From Byssochlamys sp. IMV 00236 (lineage: Eukaryota > Ascomycota > Eurotiomycetes > Eurotiales > Thermoascaceae), in NCBI GenBank assembly GCA_001931875.2, contig MSJH02000137.1, forward strand, positions 356,212 through 420,211: a stretch of DNA of 64,000 nt. The letters are read 5' to 3'. How positions within the stretch are numbered: position 1 is the stretch's first letter; every line of letters begins with the position of its first letter. Of this stretch, positions 62,537-64,000 are shown piece by piece. The position numbers were made by a program, and so were the translations under genes. The notes below the pieces were generated by a model, which was given only the letters and a program-made list of their open reading frames with translations, had not been told where the DNA came from and made no database searches.

Positions 62537-64000
62537 ATGCTCCGCGACGAGCTGCTCCGGTCTAAGAACGATGAGATCGCGTAAGTTTTAATTTTGTCCC
62601 AGCGATGCGTTCTACTCTATCGCAGTATGCGATACAGAATTATCGCTTACTTTGATTTTTAGACGTTGTCTGTTGTCGCGAAAGCGCAAACTGAGCGAGC
62701 TCTACTTTGCGACCGTGGGCTTTACGGGCGCGACCGGGGGCGCTCCGGCCGACGCTCTGTATCAGCAAAAAGAACAAACGTTCCTCGACGCCAACGACCT
62801 CTCCAAGTATGTCCCTTTCTTACATAACTCTATAGACCACCAATATAATCCCACCGTATAATTGCCAGGTACTAACTCACGCGTTGTAGAGGACGATATT
62901 TCAACGAAGCAACTCTTCCTCCGTTCCCAGACTATGCGACCGTCGCAACGCCCTCTGAACAACAAGATTCCGAACCCGCCACCATCAACCCCACCGTGCC
63001 AGCTGGATTAACCTCACAAGATGCTGTCGAACCGGCTGTGTCGCCTGCTGTGAATTCTGTACTGTCGTCCAATGTCGCCGAAACTCGACAACATGCGATC
63101 GAAGGCGCGAATCAAGCAATCGAAGGACAGGACAGGATTGTCGCCATTGGCGCAGGCGATATACAGCCTCCCGGCGCCGTTACTTCAGGACCGTCTGCGG
63201 TTCCCCAGGGTCGCGAAGAAAAGCCATCTGCTGGCTCGCAACCTATCCCATCTGCAGCTTCGGGGCTATTGAATGTGGCAGTACCTGAGACTCCTTCGAG
63301 TACCGACGACCCTGGCGCGACGGCGACGGTGGCATCTCCAACACGTCCTCAATTGGCACCGGTGCCAGGTGCGGCTGTGTCGAAGGCGCCTGATGTCCCC
63401 GTCTTGCACAAGAAGCATGATAAACGACCATCACTGGCACTAGGTCCAGGCTCACATTTACCGGAACAACCTCTTTCTCCGGCGTCTTCTGTTGGTCCCT
63501 ACTCCAATAATACTTCACACCAGACGGTGCTTTCTCCAGAGACTAGCCCTGGTGAGGAGGCTGCCGAGACAATCGTCGGTACAGTCAAATCATCTAAAGC
63601 TGTAGCGCTTCCTAGCCCTAAACCAGATACATCTATTCAACCTCCATCGACTTTAGTTCCTTCGACACCTGACGAGCAACTCAAGTTGGAGGAGGCCCAG
63701 TCTTTGCTGCACCAGAAAACCGTGGCTCCAGATAACGTTATAGGAGACCATTCTGGGACCGGCGCCCATCCTTCTTCGAACGAGGTCATCCAAGAGAGTG
63801 TGGTATCGCCGTCAACAGCGGAGTCGGCGCCCCGTAAACCGCAGGAAGGGCCTGAAGAAACCACTATCTCACTCTTGTCACCAAAACACAAAAAAGCGGA
63901 TGCGGTATCTGCGTCCGCAATGGAGGCAGCAGCTCGCGGGCAGCAGCCGTCCGAAGGTACACCCACCGTTTCACCAACAGAGAAGCCAACGCAAGTTGTT
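62537..64000 (+). CDS. vid21: NuA4 histone acetyltransferase subunit Eaf1/Vid21, N-terminal part (runs off right edge)
   Basis: The scaffold subunit of the NuA4 acetyltransferase complex. Exons in the window: 62537-62580, 62663-62806 and 62890 onward; introns 82 and 83 bp, phases fit. The start MLRDELLRSKNDEIARCLLSRKRKLSELYFATVGF followed by FLDANDLSKGRYFNEATLPPFPDY is characteristic of filamentous-fungal Vid21. After it comes a long Pro/Ser/Thr-rich disordered stretch that continues to the window edge. The HSA domain, the SANT/Myb domain and the Gln-rich tail expected for the family lie beyond the window. It is divergent from Mak11. Confidence 0.9.

Noticed and set aside
61895..62584. Plus-strand frame of 229 codons spanning the Mak11-Vid21 promoter
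   Set aside because: Its left half is antisense to Mak11 and its right half is leader sequence; the true Vid21 start is the ATG at 62537 in another context, followed by a spliced, family-like N-terminus.

Overview
This is a 64 kb piece of a filamentous ascomycete nuclear genome, almost certainly of the order Eurotiales (Aspergillus/Penicillium type). Protein-coding genes are split by many short introns (mostly 49-86 bp, with GT-AG ends and CTAAC/CTGAC-like branch sites). The encoded proteins (clathrin heavy chain, eIF2 gamma, Ded1, Ste24, INSIG, Ies1, Eaf1/Vid21, Ytm1, Mak11) match the fungal forms of these families. I cannot name a species from the sequence alone. Exon-intron structures were derived by hand from splice signals, reading phase and family resemblance. 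Where the total length came out as a whole number of codons and the protein joined smoothly, confidence is high.

Layout. 0-3 kb: 5' end of pyruvate carboxylase (minus, running off the left edge), a long repeat-rich upstream region and one tRNA-Thr(AGT). 3-9 kb: clathrin heavy chain (minus), whose first exons are tiny. 9.6-13.5 kb: three unassigned genes (an F-box-like protein, a four-exon single-pass membrane protein and a very small membrane protein). 14-19.4 kb: an MFS sugar transporter and a TMEM16/anoctamin-family membrane protein. 21-28.2 kb: a FAD-dependent aromatic hydroxylase, the purine enzyme PurH/Ade17 and an INSIG-family sterol regulator. 30-33.3 kb: the INO80 subunit Ies1 and a small divergent candidate gene. 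34.8-39 kb: the RNA helicase Ded1 and an HNH-nuclease-domain gene with a disrupted or unusually spliced 5' end. 39.4-46.5 kb: an ER cyclophilin, mitochondrial ribosomal protein uS13m, Ytm1 and a Dsl1/ZW10-type tether subunit. 47.5-56.2 kb: an M16 metallopeptidase, a decayed F-box-like gene, Ste24 and a conserved charged protein. 56.7-64 kb: mitochondrial ribosomal protein bL34m, eIF2 gamma, Mak11 and the 5' end of the NuA4 subunit Eaf1/Vid21, running off the right edge.

Most of the window is housekeeping: trafficking (clathrin, Dsl1), translation and ribosome assembly (eIF2 gamma, Ytm1, Mak11, Ded1, uS13m, bL34m), chromatin (Ies1, Eaf1) and membrane or lipid functions (INSIG, Ste24, TMEM16). 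Accessory signs are limited to the F-box-like genes, the HNH gene, the transporter and the FAD hydroxylase. I see no secondary-metabolite backbone gene, no intact transposon and no CRISPR array. The observations most worth following up are the TMEM16 homologue whose calcium-site residues are largely replaced, the split-start and GC-AG splicing of uS13m, the alternative in-frame start inside the first PurH intron, the HNH gene with an early in-frame TAG, and the decayed F-box-like gene.
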